From Hyparrhenia diplandra (taxonomy: Eukaryota; Streptophyta; Magnoliopsida; Poales; Poaceae), in the NCBI GenBank assembly GCA_015847255.1, contig JADLZK010007793.1:744001-808000 (forward strand): 64,000 nucleotides of DNA, read 5' to 3'. This document shows, piece by piece, positions 55,211-64,000 of the stretch (the first letter of the stretch is position 1; each line of letters opens with the position of its first letter). The position numbers and the translations under genes are program-made. Below the pieces are notes generated by a model, which worked only from the letters and a program-made list of their open reading frames with translations, made no database searches and was not told the origin of the DNA.

Positions 55211-56346
55211 GTATCATGTTTCCTTCATTTCATGGATTCAGTTAAGAGGCACCATGGGTTCGGGGGCCAATGCAAGGACAGATTCATTGCTTTTTTACTC
55301 TTGTTTTTGGGATAAAAACATTGTGAACATGCAGTATACGCTACTTTTCCTGACCAAGCAGCCTAGGATCCAATGAGTTGCTCCATGATTCTTGTGATTT
55401 CCATAGTTAATCATTCTTTAGTTCTTTAAATTTCAGATGTGCCGGCCCTAGTGGAATCTTTGGAATATTGACTCTAACTAATATAATTGGCTCACATATC
55501 ATGCCTCAACCTCGATTGTTTGTATGGTTCTTCATGCTATCTATTTCTTTTCTAGGACAACAACTAATTAGTTTGGCTATGAACCATTCATTCCTTCCAT
55601 ATTCTTTTCTGTAGATTCATGACTCACTTCCTTTAAAAATTTAGTACCCCTATGTAGCTAAGGTTTCCATTTGAATTAATTTGGTGCATTATTGCTCATG
55701 TGACCAAGCAAATTTCCCTTTGGTTTTTTTTCAAATTTACTGAACTTTTTGACTGAAATTACCAAATCCTAGTTTTTATTTCATGCAGCCATGCCATCCC
55801 CGAACATGCCCACGGTCAGGCATCCACAACCAGGTACATCATGTCCTCTCTGCTTATATAGTTTTAAGGATTGCTTGCTATATTTTTAATTAAAAAACAA
55901 CTTTCAAATGAGAAGGTGGCAAATCTGCACTACTCCTTTTTTTGTTCTTGCAATCTGTACTCAATCTAGTTTCTTTTACTATTTGAGCTCTACATGGTGT
56001 CTACAACCTGCTTGCTCTAGTGTTGCAAAGCCTGAGAATTTTTTGTAGCACGAAAGAAGACTCTTGTGGGCTTGCAGTGTTAGTGATTTTTATTAGTAAA
56101 CTGACTGGCATACAAGCCAGCTTTTCATCCCTAAGGGTTAGGATATGTTTCAAGTGGAATTGTGTCATATGTTTCAAGCACATGCTTGATTAAATTAAAT
56201 CGTAAGTTGTAATCAGATCTATGATGATTGCACTTTTTCATATACAAAGTTATATTCCTTTCTCCTGCAGAAGATAATTAGAAATGCAAATGTTTAATAC
56301 ATCATCTACCCTTGATTTTAAAGCACGTATCTAGCTGAATATGCAA
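55211..56346 (+). other. Intron-like AT-rich DNA
   Basis: T-rich with several acceptor-like tracts. One short candidate exon at about 55789-55832 (CAG/CCATGCCATCCCCGAAC... to CAACCAG/GTACATC) has good splice sites and would encode MPSPNMPTVRHPQP. Nothing else is seen. Confidence 0.35.
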
Positions 56347-56351
56347 TGCGG

Positions 56352-56815
56352 TGTAACATCCCGCCTTCGCCTTCGAGGAGGTTTATCTAACATGCTAGGG
56401 CCGCTAGGTATCTTCCGTCGATCCGGGTGATCAACCCGCGAGGAATCCTCGGTGCGGCGGTTCCGTGTGATACAATCCCCGCAGCCGCGAGGAGATCCAC
56501 GCACTGTTTTTTCCCCTAACGCCTTTCGGTAACCACTAACAAGTTAAAGACCTCTCGACCGACTAGAGCGGTGCCCACATGTGACACCCCGCTTTCCAAA
56601 GCCGCACCGCACAGCCCTTCCGGGGCGTGCACGCGTACACATACCACCCACGCACACTTTTCGTCCTCGCCGTGTAAAAGGGTTAACCCGAAGGTGATAT
56701 GGTTTGTAGACAAAGGCTTATAAGTTGACTCCACCCTTGCTAAACTAGCAAGGTGGTACTAAATATAATGCGGCGCAGCCCCATTGGGCCACATCCTTAT
56801 TGGGCGGGTGTTACA
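56352..56815 (-). repeat. 3' LTR of the TRIM
   Basis: 464 bp, pairs with 57014-57475. Most differences from the other LTR are one-base gains or losses in GC-rich runs. Confidence 0.9.
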
Positions 56816-56998
56816 AACACCCCCCTCAAAGGACTCGGCGTCCTCGTCGGCGCCAACAACCAAGACCTCCCTCTTGGCACACGCACCCGTGCGCCCAGTG
56901 CCGGCATATGTGCCATGCCGTGCACTCCGCAGAGCTACACGCGCAATGAACCCCATGTCCGAACATCTGGCCCGCACGCGCCCGTGGCCGCGAAGGTC

Positions 56999-57013
56999 GG
57001 CTCTGATACCACC
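56999..57013 (-). promoter_or_regulatory. TRIM primer-binding site
   Basis: Minus strand reads GGTGGTATCAGAGCC, complementary to the 3' end of initiator Met tRNA. Confidence 0.85.
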
Positions 57014-57475
57014 TGTAACATCCCGCCTTCGCCTTCCAGAGGTTTATCTAACATGCTAGGGCCGCTAGGTATCTTCCGTCAGTCCGGGTGATCAACCCGC
57101 AGGAATCCCTCGGTCTGCGGCGGTTCCCGTGTGATACAATCCCGCGGCCGCGGAGATCCACAGCCTGTTTTCCCCTAACGCCTTTCGGTAACCACTAACA
57201 AGTTAAAGACCTCTGACCGACTAGAGCCAGTGCCACATGTGACACCCCGCTTTCCAAAGCCGCACCGCACAGCCCTTCCGAGGGGCGTGCACGCGTACAC
57301 ATACCACCACGCACACTTTCGTCCTCGCCGTGTAAAAAGGGTTAACCCGAAAGGTGATATGGTTTGTAGACAAAGGCTTATAAGTTGACTCCACCCTTGC
57401 TAAACTAGCAAGGTGGTACTAAATATGTGCGCGCAGCCCTTACTGGGCCACATCCTTATTGGGCCGGGTGTTACA
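57014..57475 (-). repeat. 5' LTR of the TRIM
   Basis: 462 bp, next to the primer-binding site. No 5S-rRNA-like block is visible, so it is not a Cassandra element. Confidence 0.9.
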
Positions 57476-57480
57476 TGCAG

Positions 57481-58174
57481 TCAAAAGAATGATAGTTTAT
57501 TGATCTACAATTTGCAGGATAAGTGTACCCTGTCCATTCCAGTGGGGAGCACCATCCTTTTGATGATGGTGAAGCTTCTACTATGATGGCATTTTCTTTT
57601 GTGGCTCTTGTGGATGTATGTTATTTGGATAAGCCCATGACATTTTAGCAGCTTTGTTATCCTACATGAGACTGCATATCATCTTCTAGCTAATACTTCT
57701 TACTGCGCATGCTGCAGTCCACTTCGTGCATTTACTTTTGTTTCACGGTATGCCAGCAACACCATGCCCTCCTTCCATCATGAGTCGTGGTATCGGGTGG
57801 CAGGTATGTCCAAATTACTTTGTTTTGTAATTGGTGTATCCAAAATTTTGAATGAATTGTGATCTTAACCAACTAATTTGTCTATGTGCCATTCCAGGGA
57901 GTTAGCATTTTGCTGGGTGGCTCATTTTGGAACAGCTAGTGGAACCTCTGTATCTATGTAAGTAGATTCTAGATGTCTATTGCAACTACTTTTGTTAGTG
58001 TGATCATGTTTGATAGCTTTGTTTGTGATTGTCCCATTTTTTATGTCTGAATCCAGAGGTGATATTAAATGTGCTCTGAGTCCTACTAGGCATTGGTTTT
58101 ATGGCTCTTGTGGATGTATCTAATTTCTTTCATTACTAACTGATCTGACAAATTCTGCTTAATATCTTGTACAG
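57481..58174 (+). other. Region upstream of the PHD exons, with possible small exons
   Basis: Candidate exons with plausible splice sites are at about 57519-57617, 57751-57803 (ending GGGTGGCAG/GTATGTC) and 57898-57958 (CCAG/GGAGTTAGC to CTATG/TAAG). The encoded peptides are not recognised. They could be the N-terminal exons of the PHD gene. Confidence 0.35.
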
Positions 58175-59852
58175 ATACAGTGGAAGGCTTAGCTCAGATG
58201 CTCCATGCTGTGTTTGTGCGATCTCAGACCTGGAGCCTTGCAATCGATTGATAGAGTGCAGCAAGTGCTATATCAAAGTATTTCATACTACTCTGATCTG
58301 TGCCCTAGTATTACTGCATACTTATGGAGGCCTGTATTTTGTGTAGGTGCACCAAGCCTGCTATGGTGTTTTAAAAGTTCCTAGAGGTCAATGGTTTTGC
58401 AGACCCTGCGAGACTAATACCATGAACACAGTAAGCAAAATCATTTTCAGAAAATAATTTATTTAAGCATTTAGTATGTCACGAGATAGATTAATGAATG
58501 CATCCTTGTGGTGATTTATTTAGCATAATATGTCATATGTGCAATGGCTTCTCCAGTTCATCTTCTTCATTGTTATTATGCACATTGATTTATTTGCTCT
58601 GAGTATATATACTACCTAAAAAAACTATATTACCCATTCTTGCTGTCCTTAGGAAATAAAGCCAAGGAAATGCCATGTCACAATGATTTATGAGCTCAGC
58701 AAGCTCCTTAAAAACAAAAATCAATTGATGGTTCTTCATGCAAATGGACCTAGATATGTTGCTTCCCGACAATAATTTTTGACACTGGAAGTAGGGAATA
58801 TGATATCTAGAAAAAATATAATCAGGGAATTAGTCATTTCTTTTACCAGTACCAACAATATTTCTAGCTGTTGTTACTTTACAAAAGTGGCAAGTTTCTT
58901 TATAATATTACCAGTAAGTCTCCAATCTTCTTGATCCACATATTTGATTTTAGGAAAAGCAAAAAGGAGCTGTCTACATGGATGCAGGAAAAAAAGTGGC
59001 CACTGCATCCTATTTGCTACTCCATGGCCAATTTTTTTTTTTTTTTTTTTCTCCAACATGCAGGAGAGCTGCGTATTATTATATTAAAGAAGCACAGAGT
59101 CTATTTTGTATCAACTTTAGTTTTGTTTAAGTGCATCTGTGCACTACTGATCTGAACTGTGGACCCAACCACCTTAACTGAAACTTTGCAAGCGTTTTGT
59201 AGTGGTCGGCTACCTACTGTCTTGCCTTAGGGAAAACATTTGTTAATGTTACAACCTGTTTTTACTCGGACCCTCATGATACAGCCTACCTTTGGTTTTC
59301 CTAAAATCCATCACATAGAGAATAATTGTTTCTATGGAACAAGAAGTTTGTTCAGCCTACTAGTCTCTCATTGCATCTGTTTCCAGGTCTGTGTGCTGTG
59401 TGGTTACAGAGGTGGAGCTATGACAAGGGCACTGAAAACCAAGAACATTCTAAAAAGTTTGTTCAAAGGTTTGATGACTACAGAAAGATCAGAAAATTAT
59501 GTTGATTCCTTGGGAAATGCAAGCAGTTAGTGTACAAGTAAGTATTTACATGGGGAAGGTGTCGAACATAACTTATTTTGTGCTTCCAAATCAAGCAGCT
59601 GTGAACATTTTGTCTTCAACAGGCTTACGAAATGCAGTAGACAGTGCACATGATGATAGAATTATGAATGCAGAGAACATCACCAACAATTCCTGGACTT
59701 CTGTTAAACATAATTCGAGTTTACTTGGACCACGAACAAGGCAGTGGGTTCACATGGTCTGTGGGTTGTGGACACCTGGCACAAAATGCCCAAATGCCAC
59801 CACAATGAGCGCTTTTGATGTTTCAGGTGCTTCACCTGCCAAAAGAAATACT
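58175..59852 (+). pseudogene. PHD finger plus partial extended PHD (trithorax/ATX-like chromatin protein), incomplete
   Basis: Four exons: 58175-58277, 58347-58430, 59387-59539 and 59623-59852. The first two encode a PHD finger: [44 protein letters not shown] (Cys4-His-Cys3 ligands all present). Exons 3 and 4 encode the start of an extended PHD: VCVLCGYRGGAMTRALKTKN, then RQWVHMVCGLWTPGTKCPNA. In relatives a further Cys-rich part and a SET methyltransferase domain follow; neither is found down to 64000. Exon 3 has a stop (TAG) after GNASS, which looks like a small deletion because VSVQ-like codons resume in another frame. PHD/extended-PHD modules read histone H3 tails. Likely a truncated gene copy; the reading is strong for the domains and weaker for the gene's limits. 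Confidence 0.82.
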
Positions 59853-59939
59853 GTGAGTTCCATACATGCATATTTCTGACCATGGAATTACCCTTATGCC
59901 ATGTATGGTTCCCAGGAATTGAGAGGAATCGGGAAAACA

Positions 59940-61048
59940 ATCTAATAATATGGTAGTTCAAAGTATTGAACCTAGCAGTATAAATTTTATAATATGATAG
60001 TTCAAAGTTTTGAACCTAGTTTAAAGTTATTCAAATTCTAAGTGTAAAGTTTCCAACCTAGCAGTACAAAGTTTATAATGTGTTGGTTCAGAGTTTTGAA
60101 CATAGTAGTATAATGTTTATAGTGTCATAGCTCAAAGTTTATTAATTAGGAGCATAAAGTTTTCACCTAGCACTACAAAGTTAATCATCCGATACATTCA
60201 AATTTCTTAGTTCAGGTTTAATCCCTATAACTTCTACCAGTTTTTGTTAATAAATTTTTCCTAATACCTAATGTTTTGTTCACAGGCAAGGTCCTTCGGA
60301 TTCTGAAATTTTGACAACATTGGTTGTGGTCACCTTCCCGGGTTGACTTCTCTTTTGCTACATTCCACCACAGGGCTGCTTGTTCGGGTATATGACCACA
60401 GAATTCTCATCAAACTCTATATATACATGCATCTTTGCAATCTGTCTATTGTGTCCACAATCCAAAAGGAAAGGTACTCCACATTTTTGCAATAGTGTTG
60501 CCTCTCTTTTTGTGTACTGTTGAGGATTATGCAATCCATCCTACATTTATGTGTGATGTTTTTTGTCTCTTTATGTTGTTTAAGGTGCTACATTTTGCAA
60601 AGTCAAACCGGTTTATAACATTTGGTTTGCTTCCTACAATTAGGGATCAGTTAAAACAATGTTCTAACTTTCAGTACAAATTTTATTTGGGATCAGTATG
60701 ATGTTTATAATTTGGTAGCTCAAACTTTTGAAACCAGTGCTAGAAAGTTTTTGTCTTTGTGATAGTTAAATTTTAAAAAAAATCTTTAGTGTAAAGCTTT
60801 CAACCTAGTACTACAAAGTTTACAATCTGGTAGTTCAACTTTTTGAACCCCATTGACATATAAAGTTTTTGTAATATCTAATTTGGTCACTAGAGTACAA
60901 GTTTGTAATCTAACAATACAAACTTTATAATGTCATAGCTGAAAGTTATTTTGGACTAGTGGTATAAATATTTTAGTGCCATTACTTAAAAGTTTTAAAC
61001 CTAGCGATATAAAGTTTACTACCTACCAATATAAAGTTTCTAATGCTT
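59940..61048 (+). repeat. AT-rich degenerate repeat (TATAAAGTTT / GTTCAAAGTTTTGAACC)
   Basis: Two tracts (59940-60200 and 60690-61048) consist of loose repeats of about 40-50 bp with TATAAAGTTTATAATG, ATAGTTCAAAGTTTTGAACC and CTAGCAGTACAAAG. They are separated by about 490 bp of different sequence (60200-60690) in which no exon was recognised. I have the impression that such tracts occur in grass DNA transposons, but no ends are visible. Confidence 0.5.
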
Positions 61049-61073
61049 GGAGAGGGAGAGGGAGAGGGAGAGG
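61049..61073 (+). repeat. GGGAGA simple repeat
   Basis: GAGAGGGAGAGGGAGAGG, about four units of a purine hexamer, directly after the AT-rich repeat tract. Confidence 0.85.
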
Positions 61074-61229
61074 ATGGACAGAGGGAGCAGGTAGAGAGAG
61101 GTTGATAGAGTAAAGTTTTTCATTCCTCAATCCTTTTCACATGCAAAATTTTTTCTGATCTTTCAGTTTCAGTAGTATACATAAACAGTAACTGCACATG
61201 CAAAATTTGTAGGTCCCGTCTATTTGGCG

Positions 61230-61352
61230 CACACGCGCTACTAGGCAATTTTTTTTTTAAAAAAAAGAGCATGCCCCTACTAAGCAATGTGTTTTTGGGT
61301 TTGTTTTATTTTGAGAAAATAAAGGATGCCCCCTACTAGGCAATGTTTTTTA
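61230..61352 (+). repeat. Short direct repeat near A/T tracts
   Basis: CTACTAGGCAATTTTTT (61230), CCCCTACTAAGCAATGTG (61275) and CCCCTACTAGGCAATGTTTT (61332) are three related copies. Confidence 0.55.
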
Positions 61353-61372
61353 TGGTATTGTTATTTTTGCGG

Positions 61373-62758
61373 TGAAGATGTGTGCAAACTTCACACAATT
61401 TTGCTGAGATTAGGGTTCACACATTTTACTTTTGCACACATACATCTTCCTTATATAAATTTAGTGCCACAGCTGGCCTCAGAGCGAAGGTAGCGAGGCC
61501 GAGAGGGGCCGGTAGGCCCTCGAGGCCAGTGGTGAAGATGTGTGCACACTTCACACAATTTTGCTGAGATTAGGGTTCACACATTTTTGCTGAGATTAGG
61601 GTTCACACATTTTGCCGAGATTAGGGTTCGGACATTTTCTTGAGATTAGGGTTCACACATTTTTCTCGAGATTAGGGTTCACACATTTTGCCGAGATTAG
61701 GGTTCACATATTTTGCAGAGATTAGGGTTCATACATTTTTTTGAGATTAGGGTTCACACATTTTTTGAGATCCTTCACACATTTTGCTGAGATCCTTCAC
61801 ACATTTTGCTGAGATTAGGGTTCACATATTTTGCTGAGATTAGGGTTCACACATTTTGTAGAGATTAGGGTTCACACATTTTGCTGAGATTAGGGTTCGC
61901 ACATTTTACTTTTGCACACATACATCTTCCTTATATAAATTTAGCGCCCATGGCCGGCCTTAGAGCGAAGTTAGCGAGGGACGAGAGGGCGGTAGGCCCT
62001 CGAGGTCGAAGCGGTGAAGATGTGTGCACACTTCACACAATTTTGCTGAGATTAGGGTTCACACATTTTCTTTGAGATTAGGGTTCACACATTTTGCCGA
62101 TATTAGGGTTCGAGACATTTTCTTTGAGATTAGGGTTCACACATTTTTTCTGAGATTAGGGTTCACACATTTTGCCGAGGTTAGGGTTCACACATTTTGC
62201 CGAGATTAGGGTTTATACATTTTGCAGAGATTAGGGTTCATACATTTTGCTGAGATTAGGGTTCACACATTTTGCTGAGATCCTTCACACATTTTCTTTG
62301 AGATTAGGGTTCACACATTTTGCTGAGATTAGGGTTCACACATTTTGCGAGATTAGGGTTCACACATTTTCTTGAGATTAGGGTTCACACACTTTACTTT
62401 TGCACACATACATCTTCCTTATATAAATTTAGCGCCGCAGGCTGGCCTCAGAGCGAAGTTAGCGAGGACGAGAGGGCCGGTAGGCCCTCGAGGCCGAGCG
62501 GTGAAGATGTGTGCACACTTCACACAATTTTGCTGAGATTAGGGTTCACACATTTTCTTTGAGATTAGGGTTCACACATTTTCTTGAGATTAGGGTTCAC
62601 ACATTTTCTTTGAGATTAGGGTACACATTTTCTTTGAGATTAGGGTTTACATATTTTCATGAGATTAGGGTTCACACATTTTGCAGAGATTAGGGTTCAC
62701 ACATTTTGCTGAGATTAGGGTTCACACATTTTGCTGAGATTAGGGTTCACACATTTTT
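61373..62758 (+). repeat. Telobox-containing minisatellite with higher-order structure
   Basis: About 39 tandem units of 24-26 bp with consensus GAGATTAGGGTTCACACATT followed by TTGCT. Nearly all contain TTAGGGTT, the plant telobox core (AACCCTAA on the other strand). Single-copy spacers of about 130 bp, starting near 61429, 61911 and 62399, divide the array into blocks with a period of 482-488 bp. Each spacer has TATATAAATTTAG, a GC-rich imperfect hairpin (GGCCGAGAGGGGCC/GGCCCTCGAGGCC) and the near-palindrome GTGAAGATGTGTGCACA / CTTCAC. Shortened units reading GAGATCCTTCACACATTTT occur in the second and third blocks at the same relative place, showing that whole blocks were duplicated. The Leu/Gly/Phe/Thr-rich ORFs across it are by-products of the repeat. 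Confidence 0.93.
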
Positions 62759-64000
62759 CTACTTTTTGTTCTAGGCATAAAAATTGGTATAACAGCAGCT
62801 TATTTTTTATTTTTTTTCTTTGATCCATTTGGTACTATCTCGCCGGTGTAAATATGTTCATGAATTATGACCTTATTTTGGCGGGGGGTATGTATGTATG
62901 GTGAAGGCTAATGGCAAGCTAGAAAAAGAGGTGACTTTAGAGCGGGTAAGCTCCTTTCGAGGTATGCTTCATCCTTACTGCTTCATAGATGTGGCTAGCA
63001 AACAAACTCTATTGGCTAGAGAAGAGGTATCATTTGGAATTTTTATAGTTACCTGACAACCGTCTCTCGTTTTCTAGTCAAAATTTGTCTTTGCATTGGA
63101 GATTTTAGCAAACAGGGACCCACTCTTGCTTCACGGTGGAGAGTGAATTTCAGAAACATAGCATCTGCACTTTCATATCTTCTATTAATGAATTAAGTTG
63201 CTATTATTTAATATCTTCTCATTCGGTTGGCAAGAAGTAAAGGTTACGCACTAGTGTAGCTGTGCGTTCTTAATTTGTCTTGGAGCAAGTGCGGCGTCTT
63301 GATTTTATTGCAATTCGACAAACTGGCGGGAAGTGATAAGCTTAAACGATTCAATTGCTGCTTTGTTTCTGCGGTGCCGAGCAGGTTGCTTGCCTTTGTA
63401 GTTTATTTATCAAGCAAAGTACCTTGATAAATTTGTGTTGATGACAAGACTCTGATTTGTCTATCTTCTTGGGTGTCATTGGTTATTCAGATTTCATAAA
63501 AGTTGTGGTTCACCGGCCCGTTCTGTTTTTTATTCTTTATGAAACCATGTTCTGCTCGGAAGTTGAAGGAGATGACAGAAACGACATTTTTTGCTGCTGA
63601 GGGGTAATGCTGAATGAAGAAGATGAATCTGCCAATGCTCTGTGCAAATTCGCCCGAACGGCTCCAAAGAATTAAAAGGTACTTGCTTTGTTCTGTTATT
63701 TTATGTTGTATTCCTGACATCCTGTTTGTGTTGATACTTGATAGTATCAATATTGTTTTTTTGTTTAGGTTGTACCCTTGATAAACCTTTTTGTGCAGTA
63801 CTGCAGCTCGACTACAACCAACTACATGTCAACTCAAGGATGCTTGATTTCTAACATTAAAATTCTTGATATAGAAAAGTAAAGTTCAATATAAGTTTAT
63901 ATCTTAATAATGAAATTTCCTTTTTTAGTAATATTAGTCAGTGTGGAATATTCATTATTTTCATGTCTTGAAGACAAAAGAAGCAACATGTACATTTTTA
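62759..64000. other. No gene recognised at right end
   Basis: AT-rich with intron-like tracts. A possible short exon at about 62907-62945 (GTGAAGGCTAATGGCAAGC to GAGCGG/GTAAGC) has a good donor and would read VKANGKLEKEVTLER, but no family is recognised. Confidence 0.35.

Larger units (their letters stand above)
56352..57475 (-). mobile_element. TRIM (terminal-repeat retrotransposon in miniature)
   Basis: Two LTRs of 464 and 462 bp (56352-56815 and 57014-57475), starting TGTAACATCCCG and ending GGGTGTTACA, flank only 198 bp. On the minus strand the right LTR is followed by GGTGGTATCAGAGCC, a perfect tRNA-Met primer site, and the left LTR is preceded by TTTGAGGGGGGTGTT, a purine-rich tract, so the element is on the minus strand. 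Flanks are TGCGG and TGCAG, a target duplication with one change. No coding capacity. It lies upstream of the PHD exons. Confidence 0.9.

Noticed and set aside
56990..57013. tRNA gene at the GATACCACC motif
   Set aside because: Only the primer-binding complement is present; there is no cloverleaf around it.
56352..57475. Cassandra-type TRIM with 5S rRNA promoter
   Set aside because: The LTR has the TGTAACA end but no 5S-like A-box/C-box block on either strand.
61881..62693. ORFs with repeated LRLGFTHF-like peptides as a repeat protein
   Set aside because: They are translations of the minisatellite; frames change with the 24-26-bp unit length and no start context or conservation is visible.
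61373..62758. CRISPR array or interstitial telomere
   Set aside because: Units are directly adjacent without unique spacers, in a plant genome, so not CRISPR. The TTAGGG motif occurs once per 25 bp and not as TTTAGGG tandem repeats, so it is not a telomere tract.

Overview
This is nuclear DNA of a flowering plant, almost certainly a grass (Poaceae). The case rests on nested LTR retrotransposons of plant lineages (Tat-type Ty3/gypsy, SIRE-type Ty1/copia, a TRIM, long solo LTRs), Stowaway-, Tourist- and hAT-like MITEs, interrupted genes with GT-AG introns, GC-rich gene starts, and remnants of a receptor-like kinase/MSP-domain family that I know from cereal genomes. I see no bacterial or organellar genes, no tRNA or rRNA genes and no CRISPR. 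Species cannot be fixed from the sequence alone.

Layout. 1-9568: minus-strand Tat-like gypsy element, running off the left edge, inserted at the start of an MSP domain exon (9569-10020). 10130-10735: downstream sequence of that gene, which recurs at 50530-52620. 11538-19766: a pol-less copia-like element with a perfect 5-bp target duplication. Its 5' LTR holds a 976-bp TIR transposon carrying an ABCG-transporter fragment. Its internal region holds a SIRE-type solo LTR and a 1.93-kb gag-only copia element, each with a perfect duplication. 20224-21700: fold-back/MULE-like element. 21900-28364: the kinase locus, with two copies of a 5' leader, one decayed kinase gene (24196-26113) and a second decayed kinase copy (26902-28364). 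29013-49404: a SIRE element in LTR-internal-LTR-internal(truncated) order, interrupted by two long solo LTRs, and ending in a chimeric junction. 50880-52487: 5'-truncated LINE with a 15-bp target duplication. 52937-53704: TIR element with a GC-rich core. 54085-59852: a partial, interrupted gene encoding a PHD finger and the start of an extended PHD finger (trithorax/ATX-like chromatin reader), with a TRIM retrotransposon upstream of its PHD exons. 61373-62758: a minisatellite of about 25-bp units, nearly all containing the telobox core AACCCTAA (read on the minus strand), organised in higher-order blocks of about 485 bp. The last 1.2 kb has no recognisable gene.

How it fits together. The original locus was a tandem cluster of kinase-MSP genes next to a chromatin-reader gene. 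Retrotransposons then separated the MSP exon from its kinase part and pushed duplicated downstream sequences about 40 kb apart. Nesting gives relative ages: the leader and downstream duplications predate the hAT-like MITE and the LINE; the SIRE element predates both long LTR insertions into its coding region and the LTR-LTR rearrangement that copied the first of them. No intact protein-coding gene is evident. Many differences between repeat copies are single-base indels, so part of the apparent decay could be assembly error.
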